NCBI RefSeq assembly: GCF_001718415.1
Contig: NZ_CP013378.1
Span: 2,046,001 to 2,110,000 of the forward strand
Direction of reading: 5' to 3'
DNA length: 64,000 nucleotides
Source of the DNA: Burkholderia pseudomultivorans
GTDB lineage: Bacteria; Pseudomonadota; Gammaproteobacteria; Burkholderiales; Burkholderiaceae
In this document: one piece after another, positions 44,634-52,773 of the stretch
Position numbering within the stretch: position 1 is the stretch's first letter
How the letters are laid out: every line of letters begins with the position of its first letter
Program-made: the position numbers and the translations under genes
The notes under the pieces: model-generated
Databases searched by the model: none
Seen by the model: only the letters and a program-made list of their open reading frames with translations
Told to the model about the DNA's origin: nothing

Positions 44634-45886
44634 GGGCGCAGCTTGAAACGAATGTAATAAAAATTGACGGCGGCGGCGGCCAGATAGCCGGCCGCCAGCC
44701 CGACGAGCGCGCCGTACAGGCCGAGCCGCGGGATCGCGAGCAGGTTGACGAGGGCGGCGATCGCGAGCGCGAGCACCCATTTCGACAGCAACACGAATTT
44801 TGCTTGATATTTGAGCACGATAAGATTGCCTATCGCCTCGATGCCGGCCGGCACGGACAGCCAGACGGCCCAGCGGAAGATGTCGACCGACGCTTCGTAG
44901 CCGGGCCCGAACACCTTGCCGACGATCAGCGGCGCGGCGGCGTCCAGCACGAGCGCGCCGGCCGTCATCAGGCCGGCCGTCATCGCGATCAGCCGGACGA
45001 TGTTGCGGCGCAGCCGCGCGACGTCCTGCACGCGATACACGAACGCCGGCGCGATGGTCTGCGCGAGCATCAGCGCGAGCGTGATCCAGTTCTCGTTGAG
45101 CTGCTGCGCGGCCGAGTAGCGGCCGAGATCGGCAAACGACACGTGACGCTCGAGCATCAGGCGGTCGAGCTTCAGGAACAGGTACATGCAGATCAGGCCG
45201 AGCCAGAACACGGTGCCGGCCGTCGCGAAATGCTTGAACAGCGGTGTGTCGAACGTCCAGCCGAGCCGGTCGCCGTTACGATGCCGGTAGTACAGCAGCA
45301 GCGCGAAGCCGATCGCGGCGGCCTCGAGCGCCCACAGCCACGCGAAGCGCGCGGGGCCGGCGGCGGCGCGCACCAGCAGCCAGACCAGCAGCGCCTTCGC
45401 GAGCGCGGTGAGCATGCTGGTCACGAGCTGCGGCTTGCTGTAGGTCATGCTCTGCAGCCACGCGTTGATCACGCCGACGAACGGCTCGCGGAACACCATC
45501 GTGACCGCGAGGCCCGCGAGCATCGCGCCCACCAGCGGATCGAACGCGCCGGCGGCGATTGCGATCCAGGTCGCGACGAGCGCGGCGGCCGACACGGCGA
45601 TGCGCAGCGCGAACGCGCTGCCGAGCACCGCGCCGAGCTGGCCGGGCGGGCGCTGGACGATGGTCGGAACCAGGATTTCGGCACCGCACACCCAGGTGAG
45701 CGGCGCCAGCACGAGGAGCAGCGTATTCGCATACTGCCATTTGCCGAACACATCCGGCCCGAAATAACGGGCCAGCAGGCCGCTGATCGCGATCGCGACG
45801 CCGATCTGCGTAAGCCGTTCGAGCCCCAGCCAGACGAGGTTCGCGACGGCTTTCGCGACGTCCGGATTGGCGAAGCGCTTCAGCAT
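44630..45886 (-). CDS. polysaccharide flippase, Wzx/MATE-like family
   Basis: This encodes 418 residues with about twelve predicted membrane spans. The N-terminus (VANLVWLGLERLTQIGVAI) and FGKWQYANTLLLVL are typical of RfbX/Wzx oligosaccharide flippases. It is the first gene of the minus-strand arm. It would flip an undecaprenyl-linked oligosaccharide built by the two transferases, but no Wzy polymerase is encoded in the window. The divergent 242-base gap to manB probably holds both promoters. Confidence 0.88.
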   Translation of the reverse strand: MLKRFANPDVAKAVANLVWLGLERLTQIGVAIAISGLLARYFGPDVFGKWQYANTLLLVLAPLTWVCGAEILVPTIVQRPPGQLGAVLGSAFALRIAVSAAALVATWIAIAAGAFDPLVGAMLAGLAVTMVFREPFVGVINAWLQSMTYSKPQLVTSMLTALAKALLVWLLVRAAAGPARFAWLWALEAAAIGFALLLYYRHRNGDRLGWTFDTPLFKHFATAGTVFWLGLICMYLFLKLDRLMLERHVSFADLGRYSAAQQLNENWITLALMLAQTIAPAFVYRVQDVARLRRNIVRLIAMTAGLMTAGALVLDAAAPLIVGKVFGPGYEASVDIFRWAVWLSVPAGIEAIGNLIVLKYQAKFVLLSKWVLALAIAALVNLLAIPRLGLYGALVGLAAGYLAAAAVNFYYIRFKLRP

Positions 45887-46128
45887 GCGGGGCCGCCGCA
45901 CGCGCGCGAAGCGGCTGGCAGGACGCCCGGAGGCAGCGGTTTGGCGGCGGCGGGACGGCTAGGCATTAAAATGGGCGGAATACGCGTCATCAAAACCCGC
46001 GATTATAAGTGGGATCGGGATCGCTCCAGCGATCCCCGATCCCGGTTCCGCAGGGCTTGCCGCGCGATGCGCGGCGCCGGCGAGAGGCGGCCAGAATCAT
46101 TTTCCATGCACGAACCGAGAGAGAATCG

Positions 46129-47523
46129 ATGATCTCCCAATCCATCTTCAAGGCATATGACATTCGCGGCGTGGTCGGCAAGACGCTCGACGCCGACACG
46201 GCGCGCAGCATCGGCCGGGCGTTCGGCAGCGAAGTGCGCGCGCAGGGCGGCGACGCGGTCGTCGTCGGGCGCGACGGCCGCCTGTCCGGACCGGAACTCG
46301 TCGGCGCGCTCGCCGACGGGCTGCGGGCGGCAGGCGTCGACGTCGTCGACGTCGGCATGGTGCCCACGCCGGTCGGCTATTTCGCGGCGAGCGTGCCGCT
46401 CGCGCTGAAAGGCGGCGAGCGCCGCGTCGATTCGTGCATCGTCGTCACCGGCAGCCATAACCCGCCCGACTACAACGGCTTCAAGATGGTGCTGCGCGGC
46501 GCGGCGATCTACGGCGAGCAGATCCAGGCGCTGTACCGCCGCATCGTCGACGAGCGCTTCGAGAGCGGCAGCGGCACGTACGAAGAGTACGACGTGGCCG
46601 ATGCGTACATCGACCGCATCGTCGGCGACATCAAGCTCGCACGCCCGCTGAAGCTCGTGGTCGACGCCGGCAACGGCGTCGCGGGCCCGCTCGCGACGCG
46701 CCTGTTCAAGGCGCTCGGCTGTACGCTCGTCGAGCGCTTCACCGACATCGACGGTACGTTCCCGAACCATCACCCCGATCCGGCCCACCCGGAAAACCTG
46801 CAGGACGTGATCCAGGCGCTGAAGGACACGGATGCCGAGCTCGGCTTCGCGTTCGACGGCGACGGCGATCGTCTGGGCGTCGTCACGAAGGACGGCCAGA
46901 TCATTTATCCCGATCGTCAGCTGATGCTGTTCGCCGAGGAAGTGCTGTCGCGCAACCCGGGCGCGCAGATCATCTACGACGTGAAGTGCACGCGCCACCT
47001 CGCGCAATGGGTGAAGTCGAAGGGCGGCGAGCCGCTGATGTGGAAGACGGGCCACTCGCTGGTGAAGGCGAAGCTGCGCGAGACGGGCTCGCCGCTCGCG
47101 GGCGAGATGAGCGGCCACGTGTTCTTCAAGGATCGCTGGTATGGCTTCGACGACGGTCTCTACACCGGCGCGCGGCTGCTCGAGATCCTCGCGAAGACGG
47201 CCGATCCGAGCGCGGTGCTGAACGCGCTGCCCGATGCGATGAGCACGCCGGAACTGCAGCTGAAGCTCGAGGAAGGCGAGAACTTCCGCCTGATCGAGAA
47301 GCTGCAGAAGGAAGCGAAGTTCGACGGCGCGGACGAAGTCGTGACGATCGACGGTCTGCGCGTCGAGTATCCGGACGGCTTCGGGCTCGCGCGTTCGTCG
47401 AACACGACGCCGGTCGTCGTGCTGCGCTTCGAGGCGGAGACGCAGGACGGGCTCAAGCGCATCCAGGACGACTTCCGCCGCGTGCTGACGGCCGCGAAGC
47501 CGGACGTGACGCTGCCGTTCTGA
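46129..47523 (+). CDS. manB: phosphomannomutase/phosphoglucomutase (ManB/AlgC type)
   Basis: This encodes 464 residues. The phosphoserine catalytic loop is TGSHNPPDYNGFK near residues 106-118, the metal-binding loop is FDGDGDR near residue 243, and the sugar-binding motif is GEMSGHVFF near residue 325. It interconverts 1- and 6-phosphates of mannose and glucose for LPS and exopolysaccharide precursors. It is separately transcribed, divergent from the flippase gene, and followed by an intrinsic terminator. Confidence 0.93.
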   Translation: MISQSIFKAYDIRGVVGKTLDADTARSIGRAFGSEVRAQGGDAVVVGRDGRLSGPELVGALADGLRAAGVDVVDVGMVPTPVGYFAASVPLALKGGERRVDSCIVVTGSHNPPDYNGFKMVLRGAAIYGEQIQALYRRIVDERFESGSGTYEEYDVADAYIDRIVGDIKLARPLKLVVDAGNGVAGPLATRLFKALGCTLVERFTDIDGTFPNHHPDPAHPENLQDVIQALKDTDAELGFAFDGDGDRLGVVTKDGQIIYPDRQLMLFAEEVLSRNPGAQIIYDVKCTRHLAQWVKSKGGEPLMWKTGHSLVKAKLRETGSPLAGEMSGHVFFKDRWYGFDDGLYTGARLLEILAKTADPSAVLNALPDAMSTPELQLKLEEGENFRLIEKLQKEAKFDGADEVVTIDGLRVEYPDGFGLARSSNTTPVVVLRFEAETQDGLKRIQDDFRRVLTAAKPDVTLPF

Positions 47524-47584
47524 GTCGAGGCGGCCTCGGGCCGCCGCCGGCGCGACGACACGGACCGTCGTCGCGCCATTCCCG

Positions 47585-47622
47585 AAAAAGCGGCGTGCGC
47601 GTGACGCGTGCGGCCGCTTTTT
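47585..47622 (+). terminator. manB terminator
   Basis: The stem AAAAAGCGGC / GCCGCTTTTT closes an 18-base GC-rich loop that can itself pair partly (GTGCGCGT with ACGCGTGC). The T run ends the right arm. It lies 62 bases after the manB stop and separates manB from waaC. Confidence 0.85.
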
Positions 47623-47669
47623 GTCAATCTGCGCCCCCGGGCGAGATAAAATCCCCCCTTTATGCCTGT

Positions 47670-47694
47670 CGCCGGCTGCCAGCCGGCGTTTTTT
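47670..47694 (+). terminator. terminator-like hairpin in the waaC leader
   Basis: The stem CGCCGGCT / AGCCGGCG has a three-base loop and is followed by six T, ending five bases before the waaC GTG. It has the complete form of an intrinsic terminator, yet it comes after the manB terminator and occupies the place of the ribosome site. It could attenuate or translationally mask waaC. Confidence 0.6.
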
Positions 47695-47698
47695 CAGC

Positions 47699-48694
47699 GT
47701 GCAAAAGATCCTGATCGTGCGCGTGTCGTCGCTGGGCGACGTCGTGCACAACATGCCGGTGATCGCCGATATCCGGCGCCGCCATCCCGATGCGCAGATC
47801 GACTGGCTCGTCGAGGAAGGTTTCGTCGACCTCGTGAAGCTCGTCGACGGCGTGCGCAACGTGCTGCCGTTCTCGCTGCGCCGCTGGCGCAAGAAGCCGT
47901 TCGCCGCGGCGACCTGGCGCGAGATCCGCGCGTTCCGCAGGCGGCTCGCGGCCGAACACTACGACCTCGTGATCGACTGCCAGGGCCTCATCAAGACGGC
48001 CTGGGTCGCGAGCTGGGCGCGCGGCCCGCTCGTCGGCCTCGGCAACCGGACCGACGGCGCGGGCTACGAGTGGCCGGTGCGCTTCTTCTATCGCAAGCGC
48101 GTGCCGATCGCGCCGCGCACGCACGTCGTCGAGCGTTCGCGGCAACTCGTCGCGGCCGCGCTCGGCGATCCCGAGCCGACGCCGGCCGACCCGGTCGATT
48201 TCGGTCTCGACACGCGCGACGCGTCGCGCGCGATCGCGGCGGTCGGGCTGAACCTGCCGGTGCCGTACGTGGTGTTCGTCCATGCGACGTCGCGCGCCGA
48301 CAAGCAGTGGCCGGACGCCGCGTGGATCGAGCTGGGCCAGGCGCTGGTGCGGCGCGGCGCGTCGCTCGTGCTGCCGTGGGGCAACGACGCGGAGCGCGCG
48401 ACCAGCGAGCGGCTCGCGAAGGAATTCGGCGCGGCCGCGATCGTGCCGCCGAAACTGTCGCTGCCGGCCGTGGTCGGCCTGATCGACGGCGCGGCGGCGA
48501 CCGTCGGGGTTGACACAGGTCTGGTTCACATCGCGGCCGCGCTGAAGCGTCCGACGGTCGAACTGTACAATTTCGCGACGGCCTGGCGGACCGGCGGCTA
48601 CTGGTCGCCGAACGTCGTCAATCTCGGCACGGCGGGGCAGCCCCCGTCGATCGCGCAGGTGAAGTCGGCGCTCGCGGGCTTCGGTCTCCTGTAA
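47699..48694 (+). CDS. waaC: lipopolysaccharide heptosyltransferase I
   Basis: This encodes 331 residues from a GTG (VQKILIVRVSSLGDVVHNMP), the typical WaaC N-terminus. It adds the first L-glycero-D-manno-heptose to Kdo in the inner core. It is a GT9 family GT-B enzyme; the donor-site motif is VGVDTGLVHIAAAL near residue 265. There is no ATG in a suitable place, and a T-rich hairpin lies directly upstream. It is followed 25 bases later by the Kdo hydroxylase gene. Confidence 0.94.
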   Translation: MQKILIVRVSSLGDVVHNMPVIADIRRRHPDAQIDWLVEEGFVDLVKLVDGVRNVLPFSLRRWRKKPFAAATWREIRAFRRRLAAEHYDLVIDCQGLIKTAWVASWARGPLVGLGNRTDGAGYEWPVRFFYRKRVPIAPRTHVVERSRQLVAAALGDPEPTPADPVDFGLDTRDASRAIAAVGLNLPVPYVVFVHATSRADKQWPDAAWIELGQALVRRGASLVLPWGNDAERATSERLAKEFGAAAIVPPKLSLPAVVGLIDGAAATVGVDTGLVHIAAALKRPTVELYNFATAWRTGGYWSPNVVNLGTAGQPPSIAQVKSALAGFGLL

Positions 48695-48719
48695 TGCCTG
48701 TCAGACACGCGAACCGATC

Positions 48720-49604
48720 ATGAGCGAATCCCAGATCATCGAAGTCGCGTCCGCCGACTGGAGCGGACACAACCTGTCGGCGCCGCGCGAGCAGCTGCTC
48801 GCCGCGGTCGAGGAGGGCAAGGTGCTGTATTTCCCGCACCTGCGCTTCGCGATCGAAGGCGGCGAGGAGGCGCTGCTCGATCCGGCGCTCGCCGATCCGA
48901 AACGCAAGAACATCAGCCTCGCGCCGAACGGCGGCGCGCTGGCCGGCGTGCTCGGCGACGGCGTCACGCAATCGGCGGTGCGCGCGCTGGTCGCGCGCTT
49001 CCAGCAACAGGCCGGCACGCTGGTCGACGGGCTGTTTCCCGAATACCGCGGCAAGCTGCGCGTCGCGCCGACGAGCCTGCGGCTGATGCAGGTCGAGACG
49101 CGCCAGACGTCGTGGCGCAAGGACGACAGCCGGCTGCACGTCGACGCGTTCCCGTCGCGGCCGAACTATGGCGAGCGGATCCTGCGCGTGTTCACCAACG
49201 TGAACCCGGCCGGCGCGCCGCGCGTGTGGCGTGTCGGCGAACCGTTCGAGGACGTCGCGAAGCGCTTCCTGCCGAAGATCCGCCCGCAATTGCCGGGCTC
49301 CGCGTGGCTGCTGAACCTGCTGCATGTGACGAAGTCGCCGCGCAGCGCCTACGACCATCTGATGCTGAACCTGCACGACAGCATGAAGGCCGATCTCGAC
49401 TACCAGAAAAACAGCCCGCAGCAGACGATGCCGTTTCCGCCGGGCAGCGTGTGGATATGTTTCTCCGACCAGACTTCGCACGCTGTGATGTCCGGCCAGT
49501 TCATGCTCGAGCAGACGTTCTTCCTGCCGGTCGACGCGATGGTGCGCCGCGAGTGTGCGCCGCTCGGCATTCTCGAGCGCCTGACCGGCAGGACGCTGGT
49601 TTGA
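48720..49604 (+). CDS. kdoO: Kdo 3-hydroxylase (Fe(II)/2-oxoglutarate dioxygenase)
   Basis: This encodes 294 residues. KdoO hydroxylates the outer Kdo residue of lipid A-Kdo2 at C3, producing Ko; the activity was established for Burkholderia and Yersinia enzymes. The metal-binding facial triad is visible: His140 and Asp142 in SRLHVDAF, and His254 in DQTSHAVM. An Arg in the C-terminal part would bind 2-oxoglutarate. The gene lies between waaC and waaA, in line with its role in the inner core. Confidence 0.9.
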   Translation: MSESQIIEVASADWSGHNLSAPREQLLAAVEEGKVLYFPHLRFAIEGGEEALLDPALADPKRKNISLAPNGGALAGVLGDGVTQSAVRALVARFQQQAGTLVDGLFPEYRGKLRVAPTSLRLMQVETRQTSWRKDDSRLHVDAFPSRPNYGERILRVFTNVNPAGAPRVWRVGEPFEDVAKRFLPKIRPQLPGSAWLLNLLHVTKSPRSAYDHLMLNLHDSMKADLDYQKNSPQQTMPFPPGSVWICFSDQTSHAVMSGQFMLEQTFFLPVDAMVRRECAPLGILERLTGRTLV

Positions 49605-49641
49605 GCGCGCCGCGTTTCCCGCACCTCGACCGGACGGGCGC

Positions 49642-50991
49642 ATGCTGAGGGCGATCTATCGCGCGCTATGGTGGCTCGTCGCGCCGCTCGCCGTCGTGCG
49701 TCTCTATCTGCGCTCGCGCAAGGAGCGCGGCTATCGCGAGCATATCGGCGAACGTTTCGGCCACGTCGCGGGCCGCTCGCCCGACGATCGTGCGCCGCTG
49801 ATCTGGGTGCATGCGGTGTCGGTCGGCGAGACGCGCGCCGCGCAGCCGCTGATCGACGCGCTGATGCGCGCGCGGCCCGACGCACGGATCCTGCTCACGC
49901 ACATGACGCCGAGCGGCCGCGCGACCGGCGAGCAGATCTTCGGCGACCGCGTGCTGCGCTGCTACCTGCCGTACGACATGCCGGGCGCCGTGCGGCGCTT
50001 TCTGCGTGCATGGCGGCCGACGCTCGGCCTCGTGATGGAAACCGAGGTGTGGCCGACGCTGATCGACGAGTGCCGGCGCGCGGACGTGCCGCTCGTGCTG
50101 ACCAATGCGCGGATGTCGGCGCGCTCGTCGCGGCGGGCCGCGAAGTTCGGCGCGGCGGCGCATGAAGTGTTCGGCGGCTTCTCGCGCGTGCTCGCGCAGA
50201 GTCCGGCCGACGCGGAACGGCTGACGTCGCTCGGCGCGCGCAACGTCGCCGTGCTCGGCAACCTGAAATTCGACATGACGACGCCGCCGGAACTCGCGGC
50301 GCGCGGCCACGCGTGGCGCGCCGCGATCGGCACGCGCCCGGTATGGGTCGCGGCGAGCACGCGCGAGAACGAGGAGGCGCTGGTGCTGCAGGCGTTTGCG
50401 GCGATGCGCACGCCCGGTGCGCTGCTGATGCTGGTGCCGCGTCATCCGCAGCGTTTTGCCGAGGTCGAGGCGCTGGCCGCGCGCGAAGGGTTCAAGTGCG
50501 TGCGACGCTCCGTGTGGGCGGCCGACGCGGCCGCGCTCGCCGCAGGCCGGCCGGCTGCCGCCGAACCGCTGCCGGACGACGTGACGGTGCTGCTCGGCGA
50601 TTCGATGGGCGAGCTCGGCGCGTACTACGCGGCGTCCGATATCGCGTTCATCGGCGGCAGTCTGCTGCCGCTTGGCGGGCAGAACCTGATCGAGGCATGC
50701 GCGGTCGGCGTGCCGGTCGTGATCGGGCCGCACGTGTTCAACTTCACGCAGGCGACCGCCGATGCGGTCGCGGCCGGCGCGGCGCTGCAGGTCGCGGATC
50801 CGCTTGATCTCGCGCATGTGCTCGACGCGCTGTTCGCCGACAACGCGCGACGCATCGCGATGGGCGCGGCCGGCGCGGCGTTCGCGGCACGCCATCGCGG
50901 CGCGACCGCGCGTACGGTCGATGTGCTGGCGGCGTTGCTGCCGCCGGTGGAGCGGGATGCGGGTTCGATGCAGGACGATCAGGGCAAGTAG
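49642..50991 (+). CDS. waaA: 3-deoxy-D-manno-octulosonic acid (Kdo) transferase
   Basis: This encodes 449 residues. It is a GT30 enzyme that transfers Kdo from CMP-Kdo to lipid IVA. An N-terminal membrane anchor (IYRALWWLVAPLAVVRLYL) is followed by the family motif WVHAVSVGETRAAQPLI, METEVWPTLI, and the C-terminal IAFIGGSLLPLGGQNLIEACAVG. It starts 37 bases after kdoO; the next genes converge on it from the minus strand. Confidence 0.96.
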   Translation: MLRAIYRALWWLVAPLAVVRLYLRSRKERGYREHIGERFGHVAGRSPDDRAPLIWVHAVSVGETRAAQPLIDALMRARPDARILLTHMTPSGRATGEQIFGDRVLRCYLPYDMPGAVRRFLRAWRPTLGLVMETEVWPTLIDECRRADVPLVLTNARMSARSSRRAAKFGAAAHEVFGGFSRVLAQSPADAERLTSLGARNVAVLGNLKFDMTTPPELAARGHAWRAAIGTRPVWVAASTRENEEALVLQAFAAMRTPGALLMLVPRHPQRFAEVEALAAREGFKCVRRSVWAADAAALAAGRPAAAEPLPDDVTVLLGDSMGELGAYYAASDIAFIGGSLLPLGGQNLIEACAVGVPVVIGPHVFNFTQATADAVAAGAALQVADPLDLAHVLDALFADNARRIAMGAAGAAFAARHRGATARTVDVLAALLPPVERDAGSMQDDQGK

Positions 50992-51082
50992 CTGTAGCGA
51001 CTTGCATTCGAGCGCGTTGCGCTCGGCGCCGATAGATAGCGCGATTTCGACAAGCGGGCGGGAAAGCGCAGTTACTGTCGCG

Positions 51083-51352
51083 CTATTTGTCGACCTGCTG
51101 TTTCCCGCGATAGTGTTGCCACATCCGCATGATGGCTACGTAGGCGAGCACTGCCACGATCAGTTCGATCGTTATCCATACGCCGATATACAAACCCTCG
51201 GGATCGCGGACACCGAGCCAATCCGACGCGCGCCACCATGCGCGCGCTTCGGCTGGCGTCCATTTGTGGTATGGACGGACATAACGAAACGAGAGATAAA
51301 ACAATCCGGCAAATAGCGCGATTTTGAATAGCCCGCGGGCAAGAGAAGTCAT
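51083..51352 (-). CDS. small membrane protein, probable immunity protein (copy 2)
   Basis: This encodes 89 residues with two predicted membrane helices: about 5-24 (ARGLFKIALFAGLFYLSF) and about 55-77 (YIGVWITIELIVAVLAYVAI). A conserved loop between them (WTPAEARAWWRAS) would face the periplasm. It is about two-thirds identical to the gene just upstream (56 of the first 84 aligned residues), so it is a tandem duplicate. The start overlaps the other copy by four bases. Position after a DUF2778 effector gene suggests it protects against that cell-wall enzyme. It converges on waaA. Confidence 0.7.
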   Translation of the reverse strand: MTSLARGLFKIALFAGLFYLSFRYVRPYHKWTPAEARAWWRASDWLGVRDPEGLYIGVWITIELIVAVLAYVAIMRMWQHYRGKQQVDK

Positions 51353-51633
51353 TCTCGGTCGCTATTGTTCAACATGGCTTTTTTGCCGCGATAGTATCGC
51401 CACACCCGCGTGATTGCCATGTAGGCGAGCACTGCCACGATCAGTTCGATAGTCACCCATACAACGAAATACAAGTCATCCGGATCGTGAACGCCGAGCC
51501 ACTCCGAGGCACGCCACCATGCGCGCGCTTCTGCGGGCGTCCATTCGTTGGATAGCGGAATATAACGAACTGAAATAACAAATAGACCGATAAATAGCAA
51601 AGCCTTCAGTAGCCTACGGGCAAGTGTTGCCAT
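51349..51633 (-). CDS. small membrane protein, probable immunity protein (copy 1)
   Basis: This encodes 94 residues starting MATLARRLLKALLF; a longer frame reaching 51666 is less likely. It has the same two-helix topology and the same WTPAEARAWWRAS loop as its duplicate. The 5' end overlaps the effector gene by 20 bases, so the two are translationally coupled, as is common for toxin-immunity pairs. Tldi1-type immunity proteins of this arrangement are membrane proteins that act in the periplasm. Function is inferred from position and topology. Confidence 0.74.
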   Translation of the reverse strand: MATLARRLLKALLFIGLFVISVRYIPLSNEWTPAEARAWWRASEWLGVHDPDDLYFVVWVTIELIVAVLAYMAITRVWRYYRGKKAMLNNSDRE

Positions 51634-52132
51634 GTGCGATGACCTCAATTGCTCCGTACGCATCAAGCCCCGAACTCCCGGCGGGGAGCGGCGTGGTATG
51701 CAGCAGGGCCGAACGAATTCTCAGAAAATCGACTCGGCTCGGCAGGGTAATGCAGCCAAGTGATACACCTTCACCACCTGCCGGATGCAACCGGAATTGA
51801 CCGCGCTGAACGCCATTAATCCACGTTTCATCATCAATCATCCCATCATCTCGATACAGTGCAAACCATTCACTGTGATCGGTCGCATTTCCCCTGATGG
51901 TGTTCCATTGATCTTTTGTCCAAGCGTATGCTTGGGACCGCACGCCGCCAGTAGGACGTGTGACGATCCAGTATTTACCGGCAGGAATCGGGCCGTTATT
52001 GGGGACCGCCGTGCAGCCCCCGCGATTCCGGTAGATGCCGTTGCCGGAGAACGCATCGAACGTCCCCAAACCATCAATGGTAAGCGGCGAAAAAAACTCG
52101 TTATTCACCAGAAATCTACCGGTATAAGCCAT
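51614..52132 (-). CDS. Tlde1-like L,D-transpeptidase-fold T6SS effector (DUF2778)
   Basis: This encodes 172 residues, with no signal peptide. The DUF2778 core shows GTFDAFSGNG, the proline-rich GPIPAGKYWIV, and a catalytic segment with His116 (RLHPAGGEG) and Cys127 (SLGCITLP). This His/Cys pair is the signature of the L,D-transpeptidase-like Tlde1 effectors that cleave peptidoglycan tetrapeptides or exchange D-amino acids in target cells. hcp lies 13 bases upstream, so the effector is probably loaded in the Hcp tube. The downstream overlapping genes are likely immunity genes. Confidence 0.82.
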   Translation of the reverse strand: MAYTGRFLVNNEFFSPLTIDGLGTFDAFSGNGIYRNRGGCTAVPNNGPIPAGKYWIVTRPTGGVRSQAYAWTKDQWNTIRGNATDHSEWFALYRDDGMIDDETWINGVQRGQFRLHPAGGEGVSLGCITLPSRVDFLRIRSALLHTTPLPAGSSGLDAYGAIEVIAHGNTCP

Positions 52133-52145
52133 TGACTGCCTCCGC

Positions 52146-52631
52146 TTATCCGACGTCATTCCACGAATCGGTGTATTTGACGTTGCCGTCGAGATAATGC
52201 CAGGTGATGCGTTCATACATCATCGAGACGGCTTCGAGATGATTGAGCGCGGACACCTGTGACAATCTGGTATTCGCCATACCGGGATTGATGCCGCAGA
52301 CTTTGACACCTTCGAGCAGCATCACGAAATATGCTTCTTCTCTTCCCGCATCGTTGATGCGATACCACTTGATCTCGGCCGACTGCAGCGTCTGCCCTGT
52401 CGCCACGGCTTTGTAGAGATACGGCGTTGCCGCGTCGAATTCCTTTTCGAACGCAACCGGTGAATGTGTGCGCTTGCCGGTGATCTTGCCGTTGGCGCCA
52501 TCGACCGGCAGATTTACACCGTGGCCGAAGCTGATGATTTCAATGCTGCCTCCGCGGCCCTGGACGGTTGACGAGCCTCTGATGGCAGTGCCGCCGTCGT
52601 CCTTGAGCCACATGTGTGCGGGGATCAGCAT
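52146..52631 (-). CDS. hcp: orphan Hcp family type VI secretion tube protein
   Basis: This encodes 161 residues, the normal Hcp length. It starts MLIPAHMWLKDDGG and contains the typical IEIISFGHGV, RTHSPVAFEKEFD and VSMMYERITWHY segments of Hcp1-like proteins. Hcp forms hexameric rings stacked inside the contractile sheath and can carry small effectors in its lumen. No sheath, baseplate, ClpV or VgrG genes are nearby, so it must use a T6SS encoded elsewhere. AAGGA precedes the ATG at an acceptable distance. Confidence 0.93.
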   Translation of the reverse strand: MLIPAHMWLKDDGGTAIRGSSTVQGRGGSIEIISFGHGVNLPVDGANGKITGKRTHSPVAFEKEFDAATPYLYKAVATGQTLQSAEIKWYRINDAGREEAYFVMLLEGVKVCGINPGMANTRLSQVSALNHLEAVSMMYERITWHYLDGNVKYTDSWNDVG

Positions 52632-52667
52632 TTCGAGGTCCTTACCAAAAGAAACAGTAAGGAAATG

Positions 52668-52696
52668 ATGCTAGCCGCGCACAACTGACTGCACAA
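52668..52696 (-). promoter_or_regulatory. candidate promoter of the hcp cassette
   Basis: On the minus strand TTGTGC (52691-52696) and TAGCAT (52668-52673) are separated by exactly 17 bases and lie about 37 bases before the hcp ATG. The match to consensus is only moderate, but spacing and placement are right. Confidence 0.35.
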
Positions 52697-52773
52697 TGTC
52701 GCTAGGGCACCTGTCGGCAGTGCACGCGCCTCTGTGTACGCAAATGCGTGTGCGTGCCTGCCTGGACACTTAT

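Noticed and set aside
47662..47760. ATG at 47662 as a leader peptide or alternative waaC start
   Set aside because: Its frame differs from that of waaC and runs as a shadow frame through the gene; there is no supporting ribosome site.
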